Source: Chloroflexota bacterium
GTDB taxonomy: Bacteria > Chloroflexota > Limnocylindria > Limnocylindrales > CSP1-4
DNA length: 64,000 nt
Assembly: GCA_019637815.1 (NCBI GenBank)
Contig: JAHBUZ010000001.1
Span: forward strand, 62,001-126,000
Reading direction: 5' to 3'
This document shows positions 54,561 to 63,453 of this stretch, piece by piece. The position numbers were made by a program, and so were the translations under genes. Every line of letters starts with the position of its first letter. The first letter of the stretch is position 1. Below the pieces are notes generated by a model. It saw only the letters and a program-made list of their open reading frames with translations. It had not been told where the DNA came from and searched no databases.

Positions 54561-55750
54561 AGATCGGTCTCGTGACGCCCTACATCTACCCCGTGCCGGG
54601 CGGCGTGAACGCGCATGTCCAGGAGCTCTACGAGAACCTCGTGGTGCGGGGCCACGACGTGCGCATCATCAGCAGCACCCACGGGCCGCAGCGCTCCAGC
54701 GAGGGCGACATCATCCGTCTGGGCTATGGCTGGAGCGTGCCCACGAACGGCTCGGTGGGCACCCTCACGGTCTCGCACCGCTATGGGCAGCTGGTCCAGG
54801 AGATGCTCGAGGAGGAGCGGTTCGACCTCATCCACTTCCACGAGCCCTTCGTGCCCTTCCTGTCGCTCCAGGTGCTCCGGTTCTCGCAGAGCGTCAACGT
54901 CGGCACGTTCCACGCGTACTCCGGCCAGAGCCTCTCGTACGAGTTCGGCAAGCGCATGATGGCCCGCTTCGCGCGACGGCTCCACGGTCGGATCGCGGTG
55001 AGCGCCGCCGCGATGCACTTCATCTCGCGCTACTTCCCGGGTGACTACAAGGTCATCCCCAATGGTGTGGACCTGCGCGACTTCCGGGATGTCGCGCCGT
55101 TCGCGCGCTGGCGTGATGGCACACCCAACATCCTGTACATCGGCCGCTTCGAGAGCCGCAAGGGCGCCATGTACCTGCTCAAGGCGTTCCGGCATCTGCG
55201 GCGCGAGGGCCTCGACTGTCGACTGCTGATGATCGGCGCCGGCCCCCAGGAGCGCGAGGTGCGTCGCTACATCGCGACGCGCCGCCTCCAGGGCGTGGAG
55301 CTGCTCGGCCGGGTGAGCGACCAGGACAAGATCCGGGCGCTCGCCACCGCGGACGTGTTCGTGTCACCCGCTACCGGCCAGGAGTCGTTCGGCATCGTAC
55401 TCCTGGAGGCGATGGCAGCCGGTGTGCCCATCGTCTGCTCCGACATCCACGGCTACAAGGGCGTCGTTCGGCGGGGCGAGCAGGCGCTCCTGGTGCCACC
55501 CAAGGACAGCGAGGCGCTCGCCGGGGCGATCGGCACGCTCGTGCGTGACCCGGCGATGCGCGCCCGGATGGGGGCGTCCGGGCGGGAGCGCGCGGTCCAG
55601 TACGGATGGGAGAACATCACCGCGAAGGTGGACGACTACTACGGCTTCGTCATCCGACGGCTGGCTGCCCAGGGTGCGCTGCCACCCGGGTTCCACGCGC
55701 CCATCCCGCCGGCGCCGGTGCGGCCTGCCGCCAGCACGGGAGGGAGCTAG
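54557..55750 (+). CDS. PimA-like GT4 mannosyltransferase
   Basis: This 397-residue GT-B enzyme has VTPYIYPVPGGVNAHVQELYENLVVRGHDV, the PimA-type HFHEPFVPFLSLQVLR, FHAYSG, VIPNGVD, LYIGRFESRKGAMYLLKAF and ESFGIVLLEAMAAGVPIV with the E-x7-E motif. The HEPFVP segment and the neighbourhood (phosphatidyltransferase, inositol synthase, acyltransferases) point to mannosylation of phosphatidylinositol from GDP-mannose at the inner membrane face. Another GT4 acceptor cannot be excluded. GTG start coupled to the PHP gene. Confidence 0.85.
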   Translation: MKIGLVTPYIYPVPGGVNAHVQELYENLVVRGHDVRIISSTHGPQRSSEGDIIRLGYGWSVPTNGSVGTLTVSHRYGQLVQEMLEEERFDLIHFHEPFVPFLSLQVLRFSQSVNVGTFHAYSGQSLSYEFGKRMMARFARRLHGRIAVSAAAMHFISRYFPGDYKVIPNGVDLRDFRDVAPFARWRDGTPNILYIGRFESRKGAMYLLKAFRHLRREGLDCRLLMIGAGPQEREVRRYIATRRLQGVELLGRVSDQDKIRALATADVFVSPATGQESFGIVLLEAMAAGVPIVCSDIHGYKGVVRRGEQALLVPPKDSEALAGAIGTLVRDPAMRARMGASGRERAVQYGWENITAKVDDYYGFVIRRLAAQGALPPGFHAPIPPAPVRPAASTGGS

Positions 55751-56638
55751 ATGCAGGTCGGCATCATGCTGCCGATGGGCAGCGACGAGTCCGGCGGCTT
55801 CGGGAACCTGCGGGCGCTCGCCGTGACCGCGGAGGCCGAGGGCCTCGACTCGGTGTGGGTCGCGGACCACCTCCTCTTCCGGGAGGGCGACCGGGTCACC
55901 GGCCTGCACGAGGCCTGGACCGTGCTCGCGGCGATCGCCGCGGTGACGAGCCGTGTGACCCTGGGGCCACTGGTGCTCGCGGTGCCCTTCCGCAACCCGG
56001 TGCTCACCGCCAAGATGGCCCTGGAGCTCGACGAGATCTCGGCCGGGCGGTTCGTCCTGGGCCTCGGCTGTGGCTGGCACGAGCCCGAGTTCGAGGCGAT
56101 GGGCATCCCGTTCGACCATCGGGTCGGGCGGTTCGAGGAGGCGCTCCGGATCATCGTGCCGCTGCTGCGCGGCGAGACCGTGACGTTCGAGGGCGACTGG
56201 TATCGCGTCGCCGGTGCGGTCCTGGATCCGCCGGCGGTGCGTGCCGGTGGCCCACCGCTCCTGATCGCCGGTGAGCGACCCCGGATGCTGCGCCTGGTCG
56301 CGGAGCACGCCGCGCTCTGGAACGCGGCGTGGTACGGCCGCCCCGAGACCGCGGACGAGCTACGCGACCGGTTGCGCGACCTCCGCACCGCTCTTGGGAC
56401 GATCGGGCGCGACCCGGCGACGCTCGATCTGACCGTGGGCATCGAGGTGGACCTGGGGGATGGCGATGCGGGCGAACGCGCCATCGGTGGCTCGACCCAG
56501 GGGATCGCGGATGCCCTCGCTGGCTACGCGGACCTGGGGATCTCGCAGCTCATCGCACACGTGTCCCCGCGGACGCCCGACGCCATCGCGCGGTTCGCGG
56601 AGGCCGTCACGCTCACCAGGGCGCGGCTCGGCGCGTAG
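55751..56638 (+). CDS. LLM-class F420-dependent oxidoreductase
   Basis: This 295-residue protein has the luciferase-like TIM barrel of F420-dependent oxidoreductases: VWVADHLLF, VTLGPLVLAVPFRNPVLTAKMALELDEISAGRFVLGLGCGWHEPEFEAMGIPFDHRVGRFEEAL, and GGPPLLIAGERPRMLRLVAEHA. Cofactor F420 is expected from the family branch, with FMN as an alternative; the substrate is unknown. GGGAGGG precedes the ATG, directly after the GT4 stop. Only 3 nt separate its stop from that of the convergent PIN gene. Confidence 0.87.
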   Translation: MQVGIMLPMGSDESGGFGNLRALAVTAEAEGLDSVWVADHLLFREGDRVTGLHEAWTVLAAIAAVTSRVTLGPLVLAVPFRNPVLTAKMALELDEISAGRFVLGLGCGWHEPEFEAMGIPFDHRVGRFEEALRIIVPLLRGETVTFEGDWYRVAGAVLDPPAVRAGGPPLLIAGERPRMLRLVAEHAALWNAAWYGRPETADELRDRLRDLRTALGTIGRDPATLDLTVGIEVDLGDGDAGERAIGGSTQGIADALAGYADLGISQLIAHVSPRTPDAIARFAEAVTLTRARLGA

Positions 56639-56641
56639 CCG

Positions 56642-57121
56642 CTACGCCCCGCTCGCCGGCTGGGTGCCCGGCTCCTCCGGGACCGTGACCTCGGACAGCA
56701 GGATCACCTCCACGCCCGGGATGCTGCGGACGCGCCGATCGTTGGTGACGAAGCAGGTCGCCTCGGAATGTCTGGCCGTCGCAAGATGGATCGCGTCGAC
56801 AAGGCCATGACCCTGGCCTCGCGCCCGCGCCGCCTCGACGGCGATGCGTCGGTCCATCGGGATGATGGTGAGGCCCTGGATCGACCATAGGTCGCCATCC
56901 AGGCGCTCGAATGCCTCGTCGTCCCTCGCTCTCGCCGGCCCGGCCAGCACCTCCGTGAGCGCGACGCTGGCGATCGATGCATCGGCCCGCCCTGCCTCGA
57001 CGCCGTCGATGATCGCCTTGGCCACGACGCCCTGCGGCACGGTCCCGTTCGCGGCATAGATGAGGACGTTGCTGTCGAGCGCGATGGCACCATGCCGGGC
57101 GAACAGGTCGTCGATGGTCAC
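56642..57121 (-). CDS. PIN-domain VapC-type toxin
   Basis: This 159-residue PIN protein has the four acidic residues: Asp16 (ALDSNVLIY), Glu57 (ALTEVLAG), Asp109 (GLVDAIHLATA) and Asp128 (FVTNDRR). It begins with GTG at 57121, overlapping the stop of the antitoxin gene (GTGA), the normal antitoxin-first order. The C-terminus adds a Pro-rich tail of about 20 residues. RNA cleavage is expected; the target is unknown. It belongs to a different PIN subfamily from the toxin at 51247. Confidence 0.88.
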   Translation of the reverse strand: MTIDDLFARHGAIALDSNVLIYAANGTVPQGVVAKAIIDGVEAGRADASIASVALTEVLAGPARARDDEAFERLDGDLWSIQGLTIIPMDRRIAVEAARARGQGHGLVDAIHLATARHSEATCFVTNDRRVRSIPGVEVILLSEVTVPEEPGTQPASGA

Positions 57122-57357
57122 GGGAGCTCTCGCTCGAGCTCGTCGCGAAGTGCGCGCACCCAGGCGACCGGATCCTCGCCCCAGTATCCCTTGTACTTGC
57201 CGAACAAGCGGGTGCCAGCGAGCTGACGCGGCTTGATGACCATCGAGTCCCCGACGATCTCCACGCTGAGTCGATCCCCGGCCTTGATGCCGAGGGCCTT
57301 GCGCGCCTCGCTTGGTACGGCGATCTGATGCCTGGAGCTGACCTTGACGCTGATCAT
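57118..57357 (-). CDS. AbrB/SpoVT-type antitoxin
   Basis: This 79-residue protein has an N-terminal swapped-hairpin DNA-binding domain (MISVKVSSRHQIAVPSEARK, then ALGIKAGDRLSVEI) of the AbrB/MazE/VapB type and a C-terminal helix that would bind the PIN toxin. It starts at ATG 57357 behind a minus-strand TATCAT 7 nt upstream, so it is probably leaderless and autoregulated through the palindrome that overlaps its start codon. Confidence 0.88.
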   Translation of the reverse strand: MISVKVSSRHQIAVPSEARKALGIKAGDRLSVEIVGDSMVIKPRQLAGTRLFGKYKGYWGEDPVAWVRALRDELERELP

Positions 57358-57370
57358 GCGTGTCATGATA
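57353..57370 (-). promoter_or_regulatory. Palindromic operator and leaderless -10 of the second VapBC module
   Basis: ATCATG-CGTGT-CATGAT (57353-57369 on the plus strand) is a perfect 6-bp inverted repeat. It spans both the antitoxin start codon and the minus-strand -10 TATCAT (57370-57365), the same design as at 50990. Confidence 0.6.
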
Positions 57371-57480
57371 AGCAACACGGCGAACACCCGCATCCGCTTG
57401 GTGTGTCCATGGGTCGCCAAGCGTCGACGGACCCGGGCTGACCTGGCCGGTGGATCGTGCCGAGACGGGCCCGGGTGCAC

Positions 57481-57486
57481 TACGCT
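57481..57486 (+). promoter_or_regulatory. -10 hexamer TACGCT, leaderless promoter
   Basis: TACGCT is followed by 6 nt and the ATG at 57493. No Shine-Dalgarno is present. Confidence 0.5.
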
Positions 57487-57492
57487 CGCAGC

Positions 57493-58062
57493 ATGTCCAT
57501 CGGGATCCGGCGCGCCACCGCCGCCGATGCTGCCGCGCTCCATGCGCTTGCGGCAGCGACCTTCGGCATGGCGTGCCCACCCGGGACCCGCGAGGAGGAC
57601 ATCGCGGCGTTCATCGAGCTGCATCTGTCCGAGGCGCGCTTCGCCGACTACCTCGTGGACCCGGCGCGGATCCTGTTCCTGGCGCTCGAGGATGGGGCGG
57701 CACTGGGCTACACGATGCTCGTCGGCGGGGAGCCGGCCGACCCGGACGTGGCGCGCGCCATCACGACCCGCCCGACCATCGAGCTGAGCAAGATCTACGT
57801 CCGTGCCACGCATCACGGGAGCGGGCTCGCGGCCGCGCTCCTGACCGCGTCGGTCGATGCCGCATCCCGGGCAGGAGCCGCAGCCATGTGGCTGGGCGTC
57901 AACCAGCACAACACGCGCGCCAACCGGTTCTACGAGCAGCAGGGCTTCCGACAGGTGGGCACCAAGCGCTTCCGCGTGGGCATCGAGTGGCACGACGACT
58001 TCGTGCGCGAGCGGCTCCTCGTCGCCGACGACCGGATCGGACCGGAGCCGCGCCGGAGCTAG
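57493..58062 (+). CDS. GNAT-family N-acetyltransferase
   Basis: This 189-residue acetyltransferase has IELSKIYVRATHHGSGLAAALLTASV as the acetyl-CoA loop, then MWLGVNQHNTRANRFYEQQGF, a pattern seen in PaiA/spermidine-type and related GNATs. ELSKIYV before the loop favours that branch, but the acceptor is unknown. The ATG at 57493 is favoured over one at 57457 by the TACGCT 6 nt upstream. Its TAG stop shares the palindromic tetranucleotide CTAG (58059-58062) with the convergent glycosyltransferase stop. Confidence 0.85.
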   Translation: MSIGIRRATAADAAALHALAAATFGMACPPGTREEDIAAFIELHLSEARFADYLVDPARILFLALEDGAALGYTMLVGGEPADPDVARAITTRPTIELSKIYVRATHHGSGLAAALLTASVDAASRAGAAAMWLGVNQHNTRANRFYEQQGFRQVGTKRFRVGIEWHDDFVRERLLVADDRIGPEPRRS

Positions 58063-61000
58063 CGCAGATCGTCCAGCAGCGGGTGCGGGTGGCCCGAGCG
58101 CCACCGCTGCGCGAGCAGCATCACGACCCCCGCCAGGACCAGCGTCACGACCGCCACGACGACGGTCGCGAGGTCCACGAAGCCGCCGGGCACGGGCGGG
58201 TCCCGATTGACCCCGAACTGGAAGTCGTAGTTCCAGGTGGGCAGCAGCCCCTGGAACGCGGTGGCAAGGCCGCTCGGCAACGGCAGCCCGGTCAGGTTCG
58301 GGTACCACACGAGCAGGAACAGGAACGCCGAGATGACCACGCCCAGCGCGAAGCGCCGCGCATCCCGGGCCCGAAGCACGAGCCACGCCGGCGCGAGGAG
58401 CACGAGCAGGGCGAGGATCGAGAGCTCGTCGGCGGTCACGGCGAAGGTCAGCCGGTCGGTGTCACTCAGCAGCCCCACGGCCGCCAGCAGGGCGAGGATG
58501 GTCGCCGCACCGATGACCACGAGCCCTGCCCCCGGCCCGTCCATGAGGCCATCGAACCGGCGACCCAGCTGGTCGGTCCGGGAGGTCGCCACGTCGTCGG
58601 TCGCGTCGTCGTCGACATCAGCGGTCCCGGGTGTGCGCGACGAGTGCCACAGGAACACCGAGACCCCGACCGCCGCCACGACGAGCACCGCCAGGATGCC
58701 CAGCGACTGCGCGCTCAGGGTCACGTCCCGGGTGGCCGCTCCGCAGGCCTGGCTGTTCGGCTGGACGGAACGGACGTCCGCGGCGATGCACAGCGGCTGC
58801 CGCAGGAGCCACAGCAGCGGGGCACCGAGGATGCACAGGGCAGCGCCGACCCGCGCGATGAGCCAGCCGATGCGTGCCGGCCCGTGCCACAGCTCCGCGA
58901 GCAGATAGGCCAGGGCGAGCACCAGGAACGGGATCGCGGTGTAGTAGTGGTACTGGAACGTGGCCCGGTCGATGCGCGCCCAGGGCAGCCACATGGCGAG
59001 GAACAGGAGCACGACCAGCGTGACCGGCAGGGAGCGTCGCTTCCATGCCGCGATGGTGCCGAAGACGAGCGCCGGGATGCCCATCCAGAGGACGACCAGG
59101 TTGCCCGCGTCGTAGATCTCGCCGAGCGTGTTCCCTGCGAACGAGGACTGGTAGAACCAGACCGGCTTGAGGTCGAGCGGCCATGCCCACCACGGCGAGG
59201 ACGCGGCGTGCGGCACCCGCAGGTCGTCGTGATACCCATACATGTCGAGCGTCAGGCCCCACAGCGTCTTGCCGGTGTGACCGGCCGGGAACCCCTCCCA
59301 GAGCTGGTTGCCAAGCGCGGCCCATGGAAGGTAGCCGGCCACGTAGACCGCGACCGGGATGACCACGAGGCAGCCCATCGCGAGGACCCACCAGAGACCC
59401 CGACCCCGTCCCGGATCGAGCCAGGCGGGGGTCGATGGGTCGGTCGGGGTGAGTGGCCGATCGTCCGCATCGGGCCGGAAGGGGCCGTGGCCGAGCCAGC
59501 CCAGGACGAGCGCGACGATGCCCAGCACCGAGGCACCGAGGATGGGCGCGCCACCGATGACCAGCGTTCGGACCCCCGGGCGTGCCTCCTCGTCGGGGGC
59601 ACCCAGGAACGCGAGCGCCCACACGCCGAGCGCGAACACACCCCCGATCACCAGCCAGGTGACCGCGCTCCACACCTGGGCCCGGGTCACCGGCAGCGGT
59701 CGACGGACCATCGCCGCAGCGAGCGCGAGGGTCAGCGCCCCGAGGATGAGCAGGAACGGCCAGTTGCGATGGGGCTCCTCGACCGCGGCCGGCCGGATGG
59801 CCAGCGCCCCCAGCACCCCCGTCAGGCCGACCATGCCGCCGAGCGCGATCCAGCGCCCGATGCCCGATCGCAGCAGCACCAGCAGCACGACGCCGCCGAT
59901 GGCGTACGCCGCGACCCACTTGGACGCGAGCGCGAGACCGAGCAGCACGCCCACCAGGGGCACCACGAGCGTCACCTGCCACCAGCGGCGCCAGGTGCCC
60001 AGCCAGACCGGCGCGAACAGCACCGCGGCGAGCACCAGGAAGCCCGTGATGTACACGTCGTTCATGGCGATGCGTGCGTTGGCGAACAGCATCCCCTCCG
60101 CGAGCGCGAGGGCCGCGGCGAACAGACCCACGCTCCGGCGCCGGAAGAGGAGGCGTGCGAGGAGGTAGATGCCGGCCACGGTGAGAGCGCCCATGAGCAC
60201 GCCCGGCATCCGGTAGCCGAAGGCATTGCCACCGACGTCGACGCTCGCGACCGAGCCATCGTTGCCGATGGCAAGGATCTGTGTCCTGTCCTCGCTCGGG
60301 TGATCCTCCTGGGTGTCCATGAGGGTCGCGACCGGCTCGAACGGCAGCGGCACGTCCATGAACACCGAGTGGCCATGGGGCTCGACCACGTAGACCGTGG
60401 GCTGACCGCCCGCGAGTCGACCCGGCACGTGGAGGAGCTGCGCCGCCTCGTTCCACAGCACATCGGTGACGGGACCCGGCATGTCCATGGAATCACTGAC
60501 CCGTGGCGCGCCGCGGTCGAGGCCGATGCGCTCGAGCACCGCCCCTGACGCCACGTAGAGCGTGTCCTCGTCCGGTCCGTCCGGGATCCACGCGAGACCC
60601 GCGGCGCCGTCATCGAGCGGGAGCTCGTGCAGTGTGTCGAGCGTCCTGGTGGCGAGGAACGTCACGCCGTCCGGGGTCGCGACGGCGATCGCGGGCACAT
60701 CCTCGATGTCGATGCCCAGGAGCGTCCCGTCGTCGACGAGCTCCCGGACCACGTCCTCCGCGAGCGAGTCCGGCCAGCCGAGCAGCACCACGTCCGGGGT
60801 CGACCGCCGCAGGAGTGATTCGAGGGTGGCGGCGCTCATGCCCAGCTCATCGGCGAGCACGCGCGCAGCGCCTGCGGGATCCTCGACCTCCGCGGGGCGC
60901 GCCACGACCGCGGTCGCACGTGGCACGACCTCCAGGTCCCGCACCTCCGACAACGTGGTGCTGCCCTGCCGCAGGCCGGTCTCGAGGTCGACGGACACGA

Positions 61001-63326
61001 GCTCGCCCGTCGCTCCGAAGATCACGACATCGGAGTCGTCCACCACGAGGCGCACCGGGTCGCGGGGTCCGTCGGTCGCCTGCTGCACCGGGCTGATCGG
61101 GGCGATGTAGGACTCGTCCAGGTCCATGTGGGTGCGACCCATCGCGTCGAGCAGGGTCGTGTCGAGCGTGGACACCGTACCGTCGGGTGCCGCGAGCACC
61201 AGCTGATGGGCACCGGGGTCCACGGCCAGCGCGGTCGCCGGCGAGGACAGCGACGCCAAGCGTCCGCGGGTCGCGAGGTCGAAGACCTCGAGCGAGGAGC
61301 CGGTCAGCACGTAGACGCGGTCGCCGTTCCGTCGACCCGGGTCACCCGAGGGGGACCAGTGCGGCTCGATGGCTGCCGCCGCGACCGGCACCCCGAGGTC
61401 GCTCGTGCCGGTCACCCGGTGGTCGCCGAACACCTCGATGCCGATGGCCATCGCGTACTTGGCGAGATGGGGATGGGTCCATTCGAAGATGTCGTGGGGG
61501 TCGTCGTAGCGCCAGTCCTGGAGGAACTCCATCGCGGTGCGCGCGTGGTAGACCTCGTCGAAGTACATGTCGTACGGCTCCTGCACCCGGAAGCCGCGGA
61601 GCGTGACGGCGGACAGCAGGATCATCACGACCATCAGCAGGTCCATCCGGTCGAGCCGACCCGGCGGCTCACCGGCGAGCGACGGACTGCGGTCGCGGCG
61701 GAGGGGCCGCGGCGTGATGCGGTGCGCGATCCACGTGAAGGCACCCGGGCCACGCACCGGCTCGGGGTATCCGTCCTCCGCGTCAGGGACCGCCACGGAC
61801 CCGCCGATCCCACGCGCCCACCAGGACGTGCGGGTCTGACCCGGCAGCGGACCGGGGTCCACCCAGCCATCGACCGTCGCCGATTCGATGGCCAGCCCAT
61901 CCGGCTCACGGGCACCGCCTCGCCACAGGCGCCACGCGGTGAACAGGAATCCACCCGTCACGAGGAGCACCGACATGACCACGAACAGGGGTGAGCGGGA
62001 CGCGTTCCCCAGGGGCAGCCCTGTCACGTTGTCCGTGCCCCAGATGTCGTACGTGAGCACACCGTGGAGGTTGATGAGACACGCCGCGGCCATCGCGACC
62101 AGCGTCACCAGCCACGCGCGGGACGCGACCGCGAGCAGCGGCAGCAGCGCGAACACGGGCACGAGGTACCGCTCGTGGACCCGCGTCGGCAGCACGAAGA
62201 AGCAGATGGACAGGAAGACCGCGGTCAGGATGATGGTCCGCCGCTCGTCGCGCCACAGCAGGTTGCCCAGGCCGTACAGGAACCCGGCCACGAGCAGCAC
62301 GGCGCCGATGGCCACGGGCGGCAGCGGTCCGATCCAGGGCTCCGCGTCGCTCTGCCACAGGGGCATCGAGAAGGCGAGCGGGGTCGTGCCCGTGGCGCTC
62401 ACGAGCGCCCACGGGTTGTAGGCGTTGACGGTCAGGTATGCGTAGCCCGCTGCCGTGTCGCCCATCATCGCGAGGTAGTCCGGGATCCCCATCCCGAACG
62501 GCAGTGCGACCACGTGGAACGTGACCAGGGCCACTGCCGCGGAGCTGAACACCCGGAGCGGGCCCTGCTCCCGCGCCAGCCATCCCTGGAGCATCGATGG
62601 CCCCCATGGCGCGTGCCGTGGTCCCGAGCCGGGGCGCAGCAGGTGCCGGCGCAGCAGGACCACCGCGATGACCGGCAGCAGCACCACGCCGAACTGGGGC
62701 TTCACGAGTGCGGCGACGACCCCCAGGAGGGAGGCGCCCTCGCTGTTGCCACGGATGAGCGCCGCCACGCCCATGAGCACCACCAGCGCGCCGACCGAGT
62801 CCGTCTGACCCCACAGCGCGGAGTCGTACCAGGTGACCGGGTTGAACACGTACAGCGCCGCGGCGCCGAGCGCCAGTGGCTCCGCTCGCCGTGACGGCCA
62901 CGCCCAGCCGAGGACCAGGCGATACAGCAGCCAGCCCACCGCGATGTCGACGAGCATCGGCGGGACCTTGACGAGCACCGTCATCAGGCCGTACGGGTCG
63001 CTCCCGCCGAGCGCCTGACCCAGCCCACCGATGAGCCAGAGCACGTACAGGTAGCCCGGCGGGTAGTCCACGAACTGGTCGGCCGCCCGCAGGGCGCCGT
63101 AGAACCCGCCCGGGCCGTGCTCGGCCATGGCGTTCGCCCAGAAGACATACGTCGACACATCCGAGGCGAACCCGGATGCCGGGAACAGGATGTATGCGAT
63201 AGTGAGGCGCAGGGCCAGCGCCACGAGCAGCAGGACGACCAGTGCCGTGGACGTCGACAGGGCTGACGGCGGGGGCTCCGACGCCCCTTCGACCCGGTCG
63301 GCACCACGCGCCGGGGACGTGATCAA
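58059..63326 (-). CDS. Giant double GT-C glycosyltransferase with propeller-like insert
   Basis: This single frame encodes about 1,755 residues. Residues about 25-470 form one polytopic GT-C unit (SDVSTYVFWANAM, FVDYPPGYLYVLW, FNPVTWYDSALWGQTDS). After a linker, a second unit resembles GT39 protein mannosyltransferase: the catalytic pair D590-E591 in YFDEVYHARTAMEFL, HPHLAKYAMAIG, then FGYRMPGVLMGALTVAGIYLLARLL and ARIAMNDVYITGFLV. Between the catalytic loop and GYRMPG lies a soluble insert of about 365 residues (640-1005) with repeated beta-propeller-like strands. The TTG at 63326 is preferred: GGAGG lies 10 nt before it and TATACT further upstream. Probably a lipid-phosphate-sugar-dependent surface glycosyltransferase. 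Confidence 0.78.
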   Translation of the reverse strand: MITSPARGADRVEGASEPPPSALSTSTALVVLLLVALALRLTIAYILFPASGFASDVSTYVFWANAMAEHGPGGFYGALRAADQFVDYPPGYLYVLWLIGGLGQALGGSDPYGLMTVLVKVPPMLVDIAVGWLLYRLVLGWAWPSRRAEPLALGAAALYVFNPVTWYDSALWGQTDSVGALVVLMGVAALIRGNSEGASLLGVVAALVKPQFGVVLLPVIAVVLLRRHLLRPGSGPRHAPWGPSMLQGWLAREQGPLRVFSSAAVALVTFHVVALPFGMGIPDYLAMMGDTAAGYAYLTVNAYNPWALVSATGTTPLAFSMPLWQSDAEPWIGPLPPVAIGAVLLVAGFLYGLGNLLWRDERRTIILTAVFLSICFFVLPTRVHERYLVPVFALLPLLAVASRAWLVTLVAMAAACLINLHGVLTYDIWGTDNVTGLPLGNASRSPLFVVMSVLLVTGGFLFTAWRLWRGGAREPDGLAIESATVDGWVDPGPLPGQTRTSWWARGIGGSVAVPDAEDGYPEPVRGPGAFTWIAHRITPRPLRRDRSPSLAGEPPGRLDRMDLLMVVMILLSAVTLRGFRVQEPYDMYFDEVYHARTAMEFLQDWRYDDPHDIFEWTHPHLAKYAMAIGIEVFGDHRVTGTSDLGVPVAAAAIEPHWSPSGDPGRRNGDRVYVLTGSSLEVFDLATRGRLASLSSPATALAVDPGAHQLVLAAPDGTVSTLDTTLLDAMGRTHMDLDESYIAPISPVQQATDGPRDPVRLVVDDSDVVIFGATGELVSVDLETGLRQGSTTLSEVRDLEVVPRATAVVARPAEVEDPAGAARVLADELGMSAATLESLLRRSTPDVVLLGWPDSLAEDVVRELVDDGTLLGIDIEDVPAIAVATPDGVTFLATRTLDTLHELPLDDGAAGLAWIPDGPDEDTLYVASGAVLERIGLDRGAPRVSDSMDMPGPVTDVLWNEAAQLLHVPGRLAGGQPTVYVVEPHGHSVFMDVPLPFEPVATLMDTQEDHPSEDRTQILAIGNDGSVASVDVGGNAFGYRMPGVLMGALTVAGIYLLARLLFRRRSVGLFAAALALAEGMLFANARIAMNDVYITGFLVLAAVLFAPVWLGTWRRWWQVTLVVPLVGVLLGLALASKWVAAYAIGGVVLLVLLRSGIGRWIALGGMVGLTGVLGALAIRPAAVEEPHRNWPFLLILGALTLALAAAMVRRPLPVTRAQVWSAVTWLVIGGVFALGVWALAFLGAPDEEARPGVRTLVIGGAPILGASVLGIVALVLGWLGHGPFRPDADDRPLTPTDPSTPAWLDPGRGRGLWWVLAMGCLVVIPVAVYVAGYLPWAALGNQLWEGFPAGHTGKTLWGLTLDMYGYHDDLRVPHAASSPWWAWPLDLKPVWFYQSSFAGNTLGEIYDAGNLVVLWMGIPALVFGTIAAWKRRSLPVTLVVLLFLAMWLPWARIDRATFQYHYYTAIPFLVLALAYLLAELWHGPARIGWLIARVGAALCILGAPLLWLLRQPLCIAADVRSVQPNSQACGAATRDVTLSAQSLGILAVLVVAAVGVSVFLWHSSRTPGTADVDDDATDDVATSRTDQLGRRFDGLMDGPGAGLVVIGAATILALLAAVGLLSDTDRLTFAVTADELSILALLVLLAPAWLVLRARDARRFALGVVISAFLFLLVWYPNLTGLPLPSGLATAFQGLLPTWNYDFQFGVNRDPPVPGGFVDLATVVVAVVTLVLAGVVMLLAQRWRSGHPHPLLDDLR

Positions 63327-63369
63327 GCCGGACCGGCCTCCAGGGGGATCAGGCGACGAGGTGACCGCG

Positions 63370-63375
63370 AGTATA
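63370..63375 (-). promoter_or_regulatory. -10 hexamer TATACT for the giant glycosyltransferase
   Basis: Read on the minus strand, TATACT predicts a leader of about 37 nt with GGAGG before the TTG at 63326. It supports that start over any longer reading frame. Confidence 0.45.
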
Positions 63376-63453
63376 GCAACGGGCCCGTTCGCATCCGGTC
63401 GGCGGTCCATCGACGTCCCGCCGGCCGCTCGGCTCTCGGCGCGCTCCGAGAGC

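Noticed and set aside
57450..60548. Plus-strand open frame of about 1,030 codons, opposite the giant glycosyltransferase
   Set aside because: Its sequence is Arg/Gly/His/Asp-rich low-complexity typical of antisense frames in GC-rich DNA, with no family motif, and it also spans the well-supported GNAT gene.
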